Of a stretch of DNA of 64,000 bases, positions 29,224 to 38,416 are shown one piece after another (the first letter of the stretch is position 1; each line of letters opens with the position of its first letter). The notes beneath the pieces were generated by a model. It was not told the DNA's origin and made no database searches. It was given only the letters and a program-made list of their open reading frames with translations. A program made the translations under genes and the position numbers. The stretch covers positions 496,001-560,000 of the forward strand of contig NZ_DS990134.1 of assembly GCF_000187895.1 (NCBI RefSeq), in the 5' to 3' direction. This DNA is from Phocaeicola plebeius DSM 17135. GTDB taxonomy: Bacteria; Bacteroidota; Bacteroidia; Bacteroidales; Bacteroidaceae.

Positions 29224-29255
29224 ATCTCCTTACAAGAAATTTCCTGTAAGGAGAT
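29224..29255 (-). terminator. Terminator/attenuator after PUL B SusD
   Basis: A perfect 11-bp stem (29224-29234 with 29245-29255) is followed by TTTTTAG on the minus strand. It lies 20 bases after the SusD stop and before the DUF2264 gene. Confidence 0.75.
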
Positions 29256-29274
29256 ATTGATAGAAGTATAGTGA

Positions 29275-30891
29275 TTAATAACCTGGATTTTGAGGGAATT
29301 CAGCTCCTGTATTTAGGTCTATGATATACTGAGGAATTGGGAGAAGTAGATGGTGCTCATCCATGTGAGCAGAATAGCTGTTGTATTTCTTTACCCGTTC
29401 CAGCCATTTACCTGTTCTAGCCAATGTGAATCTGCGTAATTCTTCTCCAACAAGTTCACGTATGCGTTCGTCTAGTAGGAAATCCATGGTAGCCTGACTT
29501 TCGGAAATTTCTGTAGCGCCTGCACGTTTTCTTACTGCATTGATGGCTTCTTTAGCTCCTTTAGTATCACCTAACTGGATACAAGCTTCTGCTTTCAGCA
29601 GATAGGTTTCAGCTAAACGGAATTTCATACGGTCTTTATTGTTTCCTTCGTATGTTAAATTATCTGCTTTTCCATAAAAGAATTTGGTTATTACTGGATA
29701 AATTTGATTTTTTTCTCTTGTTTCTTTTGTAATAGGAGCCTCTTTTCCCACTTTATCAGGGTATTGAGGGTCATTGTAGTACCAATGACGTTTAATATTA
29801 TATTCTGAATTACGAATGTCATTTGCATCGTAAAAGTCAGTTTGATCTTCAATCCACCAAGTTAGTGGAACTATTTGTGCTAGTCCACGCCCACCTAAAG
29901 AGTCTGCTAGAGTGAATCCTTCTAATTTATCCCAGTATCTTGGATTCCATGCACGACGTGTCCAATCATCATAAGCACCACCTCCTCCATCTGTTTGATA
30001 TTCATATTGCATTACCCAAATAGACTCCATGTTACCGGAAGTCCTATTTTGATTATTTTCAATAAACATGTCATGGAAAACATCTCCTGGCTTATCTTTT
30101 TCTGCTCCGAAACGTTCATTCTGTTGCATTAAGTGGAAGTATGGGCTTGTTATGACCTCATCGGCTTTAGTTTTAGCTTCCGTGTATAGCCCTGCCATCA
30201 GATAGACTTCGCTTAACAGATGTTTTGCTGCCCATGTAGTAAGTTTACCAGTTTCTACCTTGTCTGGGTTTTCAGGTAGATTTTCTTCTGCGAACTTCAG
30301 ATCATTAATCATCTTTTCCAATACCTCAGCTTTGGGAGTGCGGGTAAAGTCTGTACGATAGTTAGTTTCAATGGTTTCTACATAAGGAACGTCACCATAA
30401 AGATAAACTAAATATCTGTAAGCATATGCTCTGAAAAATCGGGCTGTAGCTTGATACAGCGCTTTGTCTGTATCATTATCCCAATTTGTATTGATATCTG
30501 CATATTTTAATAACTCATTGGCAGATGAAATCAAGCCATATCCCCAGTTCCAATATGATACAACGAATGTTGTAGAAGGGGTGTAAGATAAAGATTCAAA
30601 AGGCTTTAATGAACCATCCATCTGTTGGCCTTGATGTACTATATCAGTAGCGATTTGGAACATTTCGTAAGGGCATGCTTGACCCTGTGAAGTTGTAGCT
30701 TCTCCCCAGGTGTTAAATTCAGAACGAGCCCATCCGTATAGTCCTGTAGCAGCAAGCTCAAAACCATAGCTACTAGTATATGTATTATCTGGACCTAATG
30801 TGCTTTTCATTTCTTCATCTAGAAATCCAGAACATCCTGTACTTATTAGTGTGACAGCGGATAAAGCCGCTGATATAATAATATGTTTCAT
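29275..30891 (-). CDS. SusD-like surface glycan-binding lipoprotein (PUL B)
   Basis: This 538-residue protein has a lipoprotein signal with lipidated C20 (STGCSGFL). It shows SusD/RagB features: FLDEEMKS at the mature N terminus, ARFFRAYAYRYLVYLYGDVPYV in the TPR-like part near residue 142, and FRLAETYLLKAEACIQLGD near residue 430, followed by INAVRKRAGA. It forms the lid of the SusC at 30924-34064, which is upstream on the same strand with a 32-base gap. The binding specificity is not predictable by eye. Confidence 0.93.
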   Translation of the reverse strand: MKHIIISAALSAVTLISTGCSGFLDEEMKSTLGPDNTYTSSYGFELAATGLYGWARSEFNTWGEATTSQGQACPYEMFQIATDIVHQGQQMDGSLKPFESLSYTPSTTFVVSYWNWGYGLISSANELLKYADINTNWDNDTDKALYQATARFFRAYAYRYLVYLYGDVPYVETIETNYRTDFTRTPKAEVLEKMINDLKFAEENLPENPDKVETGKLTTWAAKHLLSEVYLMAGLYTEAKTKADEVITSPYFHLMQQNERFGAEKDKPGDVFHDMFIENNQNRTSGNMESIWVMQYEYQTDGGGGAYDDWTRRAWNPRYWDKLEGFTLADSLGGRGLAQIVPLTWWIEDQTDFYDANDIRNSEYNIKRHWYYNDPQYPDKVGKEAPITKETREKNQIYPVITKFFYGKADNLTYEGNNKDRMKFRLAETYLLKAEACIQLGDTKGAKEAINAVRKRAGATEISESQATMDFLLDERIRELVGEELRRFTLARTGKWLERVKKYNSYSAHMDEHHLLLPIPQYIIDLNTGAEFPQNPGY

Positions 30892-30923
30892 GTGTTTTTG
30901 GTTTTTAGGTTTAATAAATTAGG

Positions 30924-33900
30924 TTAGAAAGTTACGTTTAATCCAAGCATGTATGAACGGGCGGTAGGATAACCAACGACAACTCCTTTTTCATCGTCAT
31001 TTGCTTTGGCATTATCGTAATTTAATGCATTTTTTATGTTGCTGAAAGTACAAACATTATTAACACTGACATCTACACGTGCTGAAGTGATGCCCAGTTT
31101 CTGTGTAAATGTTTTTGGAATGTTATATCCAATAGTAATGTTTTTTAGTTGTACGTAATTCATCTTTTTATAGAATGAGTGTTTTTCGTATGGTACGTAG
31201 GATGGAGAAGTCATTTCATTGGTTGGATTACTTTCTGTCCAATAATTCATACCACTTAAGTAATTGAACTCAGGCATCCATCTATCAAAGTTTTGGTCAT
31301 GCATTTGTCTCCATTGCCCGAAAACACCGTTCAATACAAATGACATATAGAAATCCTTATAAGTAAAGTTGTTTGTCATTGACATAAGGAAGCTGGGCAA
31401 CTTGGATCCAATGATTTTTTTATCATCAGCTGTAATAACTCCATCTCCGTCCACATCTTCCAATTTTGCTGAGCCTGGTTCTGCTCCTTTCTGAATTTCT
31501 TTCCAGTCATCAGTATAATAGCCCCATTTTTCACTGATAATGTTTCCTGCATTATCCTTTTCTACTAAACATTTCCAACGTGGATCATCCGTTTGCCATG
31601 TACCAATTACATTGTAATCATAGTAAACGTTGGTTGGTTCTCCAATAAACCATTTGTTAGTTATATCATCTTTCCCGTTTTCTTGTAATTTGATAATCTT
31701 ATCTCGGTTTAGAGAGAAATTGACATTTGTTTTCCATAAAAAATCTTTTGTTTCAATATTTATTGAATTTAATGCAAATTCTACTCCCACATTACGAGTT
31801 TGTCCGATATTGTCAAGGATACTTCTATATCCATTCATATAAGGTACGGTTCGGTTCATCAACAAATCTTTGGTGTTTGCGATATAGAAGTCAATGTTAC
31901 CACTAAGGCGTCCGTTAAAGAGACCAAAGTCAATACCAGTATTGAATGTATAAGTCGTTTCCCATTTTAGATTGGGATTTCCTACTCCGTTAGTAGGTAG
32001 ATATACTCCATTGACTGTGTTGCCTCCATCTCCCCAGATATATTGTGTCAGGCTCAGGCGGTCTAGGGTTTGGTATGCGTTGATACCTTGATTACCGTTA
32101 GCACCGTATGATACGCGTAGCTTCATCATGTCCAGCCAGTTGCGGGTGTTTTCCATAAATTCTTCTGAAGAAATATTCCATGCAGCAGCGGCAGATGGGA
32201 AGAAGGCATATTTGTTGTTGGCTCCAAAAGCAGAATATCCATCGGAGCGTCCGGTCAGAGTTAACAAATATTTGCCTGCGTATGCGTAGTTCAATCGGAT
32301 CATGTAAGAGAGTAGTGCTGTTTCTGTGAGCGAAGAGGATAGTGATTTATTTTTTTCTCCTCCAGCCATATTGTGATAGCCTCCTTCATCGTTAACGAAA
32401 CTTTCTGCAGATTGTTTGGAATATTGTTTACTCGTTTCTTGTATGGAGAACAAGCCGGTAGCATCGATTTTGTGTTTTCCGAATGTATTTTCATATTTGA
32501 GAATGTTTTCCCATGTATAATCCCAGTAATGTGTATTTTCAATGGAAGCAGCTCCATCTACTTTACTACCAGTAAGAGTATTTCTTCCATAATATGTGCC
32601 GACAAAATTGTTGCGATAGTTGTATCCAAAGTTTGTGCGGAAACTTAACCCTTTTACAGGGAGGGTTATGTCAGCAAAAGTTGAAATAAATACGTTTCGG
32701 TTTGTCTTGTCTTCTATGGCATCACAATCTGACATAGGGTTATAGAATAAAGTATTGCGGCTCATCGGGTAATATTCCAGGTTACCTTCCTCATCTGAAT
32801 ATGTACCAAATGGGCTCATTTTAAGACCTGCTTCCAGATAAGGAAGTTCTCCTCCATATTCTTTTTGTATGGCTTGCATACTCATACCGATTTTCAACCA
32901 TTTGCCTAAATTCTGGTTAATGTTAAGTGAAATGTTGGTACGTTTCATGCCAGTGTTCCGTACAACTCCATCTTGGCGCAAGCGAGAAATTGAGGCCATA
33001 TATGTGGTGCTTTCTGTTCCTCCAGTTAGAGATATTTGATGATTAGTCACCAAAGCTTGGCGGAACATTTTGTCTTGCCAGTCAATAGTACGTCCAGCTT
33101 TGTAATTTGCTAATTCATCTGCTCCTAGTACGCTCTCAGGAGTGAGTTGGTCGTAGGGAATCCCATTTTTTAAATGATTATAATCATAAAGGTATTGTAA
33201 ATACTCATCTCCACTCATCATGTCAAGACGTCGCTCAGTTTCAGCCATACCAACCTGTCCTTTATAGGTGACAGTAGCTTTACCTTGTCTTCCTTTTTTA
33301 GTTTGTATTAAAATAACTCCATTAGATCCTCTTGAACCATAGATAGCGGCAGAAGATGCATCTTTCAATACAGACATACTTTCAATAATGTCCGGATCAA
33401 TATCACCTAACGAACCACTATAAGGGATACCATCCATTACAATAAGAGGGTCATTACTAGCCGTTAATGAGTTATTTCCTCGGATGCGCAAAGTTTGGTC
33501 TTCTCCAGGTTGAGCATTACCAGTTGAGATATTTAATCCGGGAATTTGTCCGGCTAATTTATCCATCAAGTTATTGGTGGATACCAATCCGAGTTTGTCT
33601 TCTCCAACAGCAGTTACACCACCTGTTAAATCAGATTTTCTTTGCGAACCATATCCTACAACCACAACTTCCTCTAGGGATTGAGTATCTTCATCTAATT
33701 GTATATGTAAATTGTTATTATTTGAGATTTTTATTTCCTTAGTGGAATACCCTATAAATGAAACTTGAAGGATATCTCCTTTTTTGACATTTTCAAGAGT
33801 AAAATTTCCATCAATGTCTGTAATGACTCCATTTGTGGTGCCTTTTATAATCACATTGGCTCCGATAATAGGACCTGTTTTGTCAGAAATTGTACCCTTT

Positions 33901-34064
33901 ATGGTTAGATTTCCTTGGTTTGTACGTAAAACAGATAATGTTTCATTGATTGCATTATTAGTGCTTTCAGCCATAGCATTCAAGCTTGTAAATCCTATGG
34001 CAGAGCATAGCAATACATGATTTAATTTTAGGTAAGCAATAGGTTTTTTCATAGATTTAGACAT
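30924..34064 (-). CDS. SusC-like TonB-dependent outer-membrane transporter (PUL B)
   Basis: This 1046-residue protein has a signal peptide of about 32 residues (ending NAMA). A carboxypeptidase-regulatory-like domain (about 50-130), the LEEVVVVGYG element, a plug (about 145-255 with LRIRGNNSL and LKDASSAAIYGSRGSNGV) and a beta-barrel ending in GLNVTF follow. It imports oligosaccharides with the SusD at 29275-30891. There is no STN domain, which fits control by the adjacent hybrid sensor and not by an ECF sigma factor. A stretch at about 31980-32340 is visibly richer in GC than the rest of the gene. A near-consensus -7 box (one mismatch) occurs on the minus strand at 34102-34109. Confidence 0.93.
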   Translation of the reverse strand: MSKSMKKPIAYLKLNHVLLCSAIGFTSLNAMAESTNNAINETLSVLRTNQGNLTIKGTISDKTGPIIGANVIIKGTTNGVITDIDGNFTLENVKKGDILQVSFIGYSTKEIKISNNNNLHIQLDEDTQSLEEVVVVGYGSQRKSDLTGGVTAVGEDKLGLVSTNNLMDKLAGQIPGLNISTGNAQPGEDQTLRIRGNNSLTASNDPLIVMDGIPYSGSLGDIDPDIIESMSVLKDASSAAIYGSRGSNGVILIQTKKGRQGKATVTYKGQVGMAETERRLDMMSGDEYLQYLYDYNHLKNGIPYDQLTPESVLGADELANYKAGRTIDWQDKMFRQALVTNHQISLTGGTESTTYMASISRLRQDGVVRNTGMKRTNISLNINQNLGKWLKIGMSMQAIQKEYGGELPYLEAGLKMSPFGTYSDEEGNLEYYPMSRNTLFYNPMSDCDAIEDKTNRNVFISTFADITLPVKGLSFRTNFGYNYRNNFVGTYYGRNTLTGSKVDGAASIENTHYWDYTWENILKYENTFGKHKIDATGLFSIQETSKQYSKQSAESFVNDEGGYHNMAGGEKNKSLSSSLTETALLSYMIRLNYAYAGKYLLTLTGRSDGYSAFGANNKYAFFPSAAAAWNISSEEFMENTRNWLDMMKLRVSYGANGNQGINAYQTLDRLSLTQYIWGDGGNTVNGVYLPTNGVGNPNLKWETTYTFNTGIDFGLFNGRLSGNIDFYIANTKDLLMNRTVPYMNGYRSILDNIGQTRNVGVEFALNSINIETKDFLWKTNVNFSLNRDKIIKLQENGKDDITNKWFIGEPTNVYYDYNVIGTWQTDDPRWKCLVEKDNAGNIISEKWGYYTDDWKEIQKGAEPGSAKLEDVDGDGVITADDKKIIGSKLPSFLMSMTNNFTYKDFYMSFVLNGVFGQWRQMHDQNFDRWMPEFNYLSGMNYWTESNPTNEMTSPSYVPYEKHSFYKKMNYVQLKNITIGYNIPKTFTQKLGITSARVDVSVNNVCTFSNIKNALNYDNAKANDDEKGVVVGYPTARSYMLGLNVTF

Positions 34065-34205
34065 TTAATTTAATGTATAAAATCGTTTTTTTCTCTAGTG
34101 GCGAAAATATGTACCCCAAACAAAATCTCCAATTATAGAAGTCTTATTTGCGGTAGGTAAATGTGTATATGGAAAATCCTACCACCTTACTAGGACATTT
34201 TTACC

Positions 34206-37200
34206 CTATTTCTCTTTCTTGCTTCGTATACTTTGAGGAGCTACGCCAAAATATGCTTTATATAATTTACTGAAATAACGGGGAGAAGAAAATCCTAATT
34301 GGATAGATATTTCAGATATATTGAATTCTGGATGTTCTTTTAAGAGTTTCATGGCTTCCTCCAGTTTGATTTTTAGGATGAATTCGTTTGGGGGGATTCC
34401 TACTAGTTGCTTGAATTTTGTGTACAGCTTGCTTCTGCCCATGCAAAGATGATTCGCTAAAACCATTACATCAAACTCTGGGTTAGTAAAATTCTCACGT
34501 ATAATGTCTATGCATTTTTTTAATAGTTTTCTATCAGCTTCACTAATCGCATCCGCTTCTGTTGTTACGGGAACAGAAGGATTATGGGTGTAATAATCCT
34601 TCAGGCGCTTTTTGTTCTTTAACAAACTACGGCAGCGAGCTAAAAGAACTCTTATGTCAAATGGTTTAATAATATAATCGTCTGCCCCAAACATAAATGA
34701 TTCTATCATGTTCTCAACAGACATTTGTCCAGTCATTAAAATGATGGAAATGTGGGATAGTTCTATATTATTTTTAATCTTGTAACAGAGCTCTTTCCCT
34801 GATAAACCGGGAAGTAGGAGGTCACTAATTATTAAATCAGGATTGAGTTCCTGAGCTAGGTTTAGAGCTTCTTGTCCGTTGTGTGTAATATGTAGTTGGT
34901 ATGTATGTTGAAGCACTTCTTTTAAGATGTTACATAATTCTTCATTATCTTCGACCAAAAGTAGGACAGGGTTGTTTATATTTTCTTTTTCTTGCTTTTC
35001 TTCTATTTCGATTTCTTCGTCTTTTTCAGGAATGTAGAATGTTGAAAGCCTAATTTCTGAATCTGTAGGTAAAATAGCTTCAGTTTGACTCGCATATGTT
35101 AATATTTCTTCTTTAAAATGTTGTTTTCCAAGAGGGAGTGATACTGTGAAACGAGTGCCCTTCTGTAAAGTGCTGTGAACTATAATATTGCCGTGATGTA
35201 GTTCTACAATATTTTTTGCAATAGAGAGCCCGATACCAGTACCTGGAGTTAGTGAGTTCGGCTGAGATTCTACTTGGTAAAACTGATTGAAAATTTTCTG
35301 TATATCTTTTTCTGAGATTCCAATACCTGTGTCAGACACTGTTATTATCGCATCTTTATTGTTCGAATAAATTTCTATGTTTATGCAGCCATGTGTGGGA
35401 GTATATTTAAAAGCATTTAATAAAAGATTAGAGAATACTTTGTGCATTTGCAGTTCATCAAACCAGACTGGCAGATTTTCCGTTGAAGCTTGAAAATGGT
35501 ATTCAATCTCCTTTTGAGATGCGATTTCGTGGAAGGAAGTATATATTTGATGGACAAAACTGACCATATTATGCTCTTCTACTTTTAATTTTAGACCTCC
35601 TTCCTCTTGCTTTTGGAAGTCAAGCAACTCTGAAATTAATTTTCTCATATTCCATGCGTTTTTATATATACGCAAGATTCGGTTATGAATGGCTGTACTT
35701 AAATAATCAGTTTGTAGCAATGTTTCCAACTGGCTTAAGATAAGGGTTAGAGGTGTGCGAAACTCGTGTGAAATATTTGTGAAAAAATTTATCTTTAGTT
35801 GATTTAATTCTTCTATTCTTTCTTTTTCCTTTCTTTCGAATTTTAATGATGAGCGTAAAGACGTTTGTTTGATTATGAAATTAATAATCACTAAAATGAC
35901 TCCTAATGTAAGAAGAATATATATGGTATATGCCCATGAACTTGCATAAAATGGTGGGGCTATATGAATGTTTAATTGTGCTTCTTGTATTGTTGACTGA
36001 TTTTGAGCAACAGGACGTAGCCTTAGTTTGTAATTTCCTGGGGGGAGGTTAGTATAAGTAATATTTCGTCCATGCGTCTGATTCCAGCTGTTATCAAAGC
36101 CTTGGAGAAAATATTCAAATGATTGATATAAATCGTTGAAGTGATTAAATGTTGAAAATTCAATAGTGATATTATTTTGATTATATGAAAGGTCTAACGT
36201 ATTTGTTTTGTTTAATATATGTGATAATATCTTTGTACTGTCACCTGGAAATACTTCTTGATTATATACAAATAATCTGTCAAAAGAAACAGTTTGTGAT
36301 TGTGGAGTATTGTCGAGAGTTTGTTGTTGAATAACAGCTAATCCATTAGTTCCACTTATATAAAGTCTACCTTTGGAATCTTTAAATAGGCTTGAGCCTA
36401 AACTGTAGGTCTGATTAAAAAAACGGAATGTGTTTTCTGTTTTTCCGCTTTGTGTATTAAATATAGATAATCCTTTCCCGTGAATCAGGTACAAATTATT
36501 GGGCTTATTTGAATTACATAGATAGTAGCAAAAATTATTAGGTATACTTTGGTTGCCAACATTGTATGCTTCAAAAAAGTTTTTATGGTTTAGATAATGA
36601 AATATACCTGATCCAATAGTGCAGATATAGATTTCTCCTTGAGAATCTTCAAAAATCTGTGACACGCCACTTTGTTTGAGTGAATCAAGCTTATAATAAG
36701 TTAATTGGTTGTTTCTGAGGTTGATAGATGTGACTCCTCCTTTTACATGTCCTAACCATAATCGTTCTCTGCTATCAATTAGGAAAGTTTCATAGGCAAA
36801 CTTTTGGTTTAATACTTGATTTATTTGGGGGGCGTTTGAGAGAGGAAGGAACTTTTCATTGTGAATATCCATGAAGGTAACCCCTCCTTGTGTTAATACA
36901 ATGAGTCCATCTTTATATTTTTGAATTTCATTGACAATGTCGTAAGGTAGTGATTGTATATCATCGGTTTTATGAGTAAGACGATGTCCTGTTTGAGTCT
37001 TTAAATCTAAGATGTACATTCCTCCTAAATGAGTTCCTATATATAGTTTTTCATTTTGGGTATTATATAATATTGATTTTAGGTTGTTGCTTCCCAAACT
37101 TTGATTATTTCCTGATTGATGGGTATATTGTGTGAATTTTCCTGTGGTACGGTTCAAGCTATGTAGCCCTCCTCCTTCTGTACAGATCCATAAGTTCCCT

Positions 37201-38228
37201 TTTTTGTCTTCTGCCATTTTCCCAGTTACAGGAAAGTTAAGCCAGTTCTTTTTTAAAGGATCTGCATGGTAAAAGTAGTCACTAGACGGATTGGGGTTAA
37301 ATACATTGACACCTCCATAATACGTTCCTGCCCAGATATTACCTTGTATATCTTTACATAATGAAAGTATAGAGCAATGGCTTAGTGTATTGGGAGATAC
37401 TCCATATTCTGTGTAATGTGTCCAGAATTTAGATTCTGGGTGGAAACAATCGATTCCTTTGAAGGAACCAATCCATATATTCCCATAATTGTCTTCAATA
37501 ATATCACGTATTTGGTTATGTGATATTGTTTTTGGGGTGTCATTACTTGTGTAATGAATCAGAGTTTGTGAGGGGGTGAAACGGTATAATCCATTCCATC
37601 CTCCAATCCATATATTATGTTTTTTGTCTACAAAAATGCAACTCCCATTATTAAAGTCTGCAGCTTTTGTTATATCATTAGGATTCTTTCTTGAAATACG
37701 ATATAGTGCTGTTGAATTGATAGCCCATATAGTATCATTGTCAATATATAAATTGGTTATTTTATTAGGTTTCTGAGTAAATAAAGAAAGTTTCTTTTCT
37801 TGTTGTGTATAATAATATATGCCATCAGTACATGTTATCCATAATGTATCTTTTTCGCAGAAAAGATTATATACCCCTTTATCTCTTATTTTTTTTACTT
37901 TTTGAGTATATAAGTTAATATCGAGCAAGTCTCCTTCAGAGATAATATACAATGTCCCATTTCTATTGCCACTTATTCTCCCTATATTGCTGTTAAATAT
38001 TTTTTTTTCAGCATTAGTCAAGGGAAAAGCTAATACGTTATTTCCATTATAACGATTTAGCCCTTCGCTTGTACCAATCCATACAGCTCCGAATTCGTCT
38101 TGAAAGATAGTATGTATACAAACCTGAGACAATCCATCTGGAATTCCGAGGTGTTTGAAGTATAAATCTTGAGCTTGTATTGTTATGTATGCAATGAAGC
38201 AGAAAATAAGAATGGCAAAGTTTCTCAT
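34206..38228 (-). CDS. Hybrid two-component system sensor-regulator (HTCS)
   Basis: This 1340-residue protein has a signal peptide (1-20) and a periplasmic sensor of repeated beta-propeller units (Reg_prop, such as VWIGTSEGLNRYN, IWIGGWNGLYRF and NLWICTEGGGL, about 25-650). A Y_Y_Y domain (about 690-755) and one membrane helix (about 767-786) follow. Inside the cell come a HisKA domain with H821 (NISHEFRTP), an HATPase (DTGIGISEKD), a receiver with phospho-acceptor D1136 (ISDLLLPG) and an AraC-type DNA-binding domain (about 1232-1340). Such proteins bind an oligosaccharide in the periplasm and activate the PUL. It lies between the minus-strand SusCD arm and the divergent GH29 arm. Confidence 0.95.
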   Translation of the reverse strand: MRNFAILIFCFIAYITIQAQDLYFKHLGIPDGLSQVCIHTIFQDEFGAVWIGTSEGLNRYNGNNVLAFPLTNAEKKIFNSNIGRISGNRNGTLYIISEGDLLDINLYTQKVKKIRDKGVYNLFCEKDTLWITCTDGIYYYTQQEKKLSLFTQKPNKITNLYIDNDTIWAINSTALYRISRKNPNDITKAADFNNGSCIFVDKKHNIWIGGWNGLYRFTPSQTLIHYTSNDTPKTISHNQIRDIIEDNYGNIWIGSFKGIDCFHPESKFWTHYTEYGVSPNTLSHCSILSLCKDIQGNIWAGTYYGGVNVFNPNPSSDYFYHADPLKKNWLNFPVTGKMAEDKKGNLWICTEGGGLHSLNRTTGKFTQYTHQSGNNQSLGSNNLKSILYNTQNEKLYIGTHLGGMYILDLKTQTGHRLTHKTDDIQSLPYDIVNEIQKYKDGLIVLTQGGVTFMDIHNEKFLPLSNAPQINQVLNQKFAYETFLIDSRERLWLGHVKGGVTSINLRNNQLTYYKLDSLKQSGVSQIFEDSQGEIYICTIGSGIFHYLNHKNFFEAYNVGNQSIPNNFCYYLCNSNKPNNLYLIHGKGLSIFNTQSGKTENTFRFFNQTYSLGSSLFKDSKGRLYISGTNGLAVIQQQTLDNTPQSQTVSFDRLFVYNQEVFPGDSTKILSHILNKTNTLDLSYNQNNITIEFSTFNHFNDLYQSFEYFLQGFDNSWNQTHGRNITYTNLPPGNYKLRLRPVAQNQSTIQEAQLNIHIAPPFYASSWAYTIYILLTLGVILVIINFIIKQTSLRSSLKFERKEKERIEELNQLKINFFTNISHEFRTPLTLILSQLETLLQTDYLSTAIHNRILRIYKNAWNMRKLISELLDFQKQEEGGLKLKVEEHNMVSFVHQIYTSFHEIASQKEIEYHFQASTENLPVWFDELQMHKVFSNLLLNAFKYTPTHGCINIEIYSNNKDAIITVSDTGIGISEKDIQKIFNQFYQVESQPNSLTPGTGIGLSIAKNIVELHHGNIIVHSTLQKGTRFTVSLPLGKQHFKEEILTYASQTEAILPTDSEIRLSTFYIPEKDEEIEIEEKQEKENINNPVLLLVEDNEELCNILKEVLQHTYQLHITHNGQEALNLAQELNPDLIISDLLLPGLSGKELCYKIKNNIELSHISIILMTGQMSVENMIESFMFGADDYIIKPFDIRVLLARCRSLLKNKKRLKDYYTHNPSVPVTTEADAISEADRKLLKKCIDIIRENFTNPEFDVMVLANHLCMGRSKLYTKFKQLVGIPPNEFILKIKLEEAMKLLKEHPEFNISEISIQLGFSSPRYFSKLYKAYFGVAPQSIRSKKEK

Positions 38229-38250
38229 ATATTTAGTAATTTTCTAGGTA

Positions 38251-38258
38251 CAAAAATA
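38251..38258 (-). promoter_or_regulatory. -7 box of the HTCS gene
   Basis: TATTTTTG on the minus strand matches TAnnTTTG exactly and lies 22 bases before the HTCS start. No clear -33 partner is seen. The same 188-base divergent gap holds the GH29 promoter. Confidence 0.5.
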
Positions 38259-38386
38259 GAGAAAAAAACGAATGGACTATTGTATTAAATGGCAAATACG
38301 TCCGAATAAAGTGTACAAATCTTCCAAAAAGAGAATAGGTGGAGGATTGAGAACTAGTGATAATATGTGGATTTATATATTCCTTC

Positions 38387-38394
38387 TATTTTTG
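38387..38394 (+). promoter_or_regulatory. -7 box of the GH29 operon
   Basis: TATTTTTG on the plus strand is an exact TAnnTTTG match, 22 bases before the GH29 ATG. No TTTG is found at -33, which would fit dependence on the neighbouring HTCS as activator. Confidence 0.5.
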
Positions 38395-38416
38395 TTACAA
38401 CTAAAAAAATTATATT

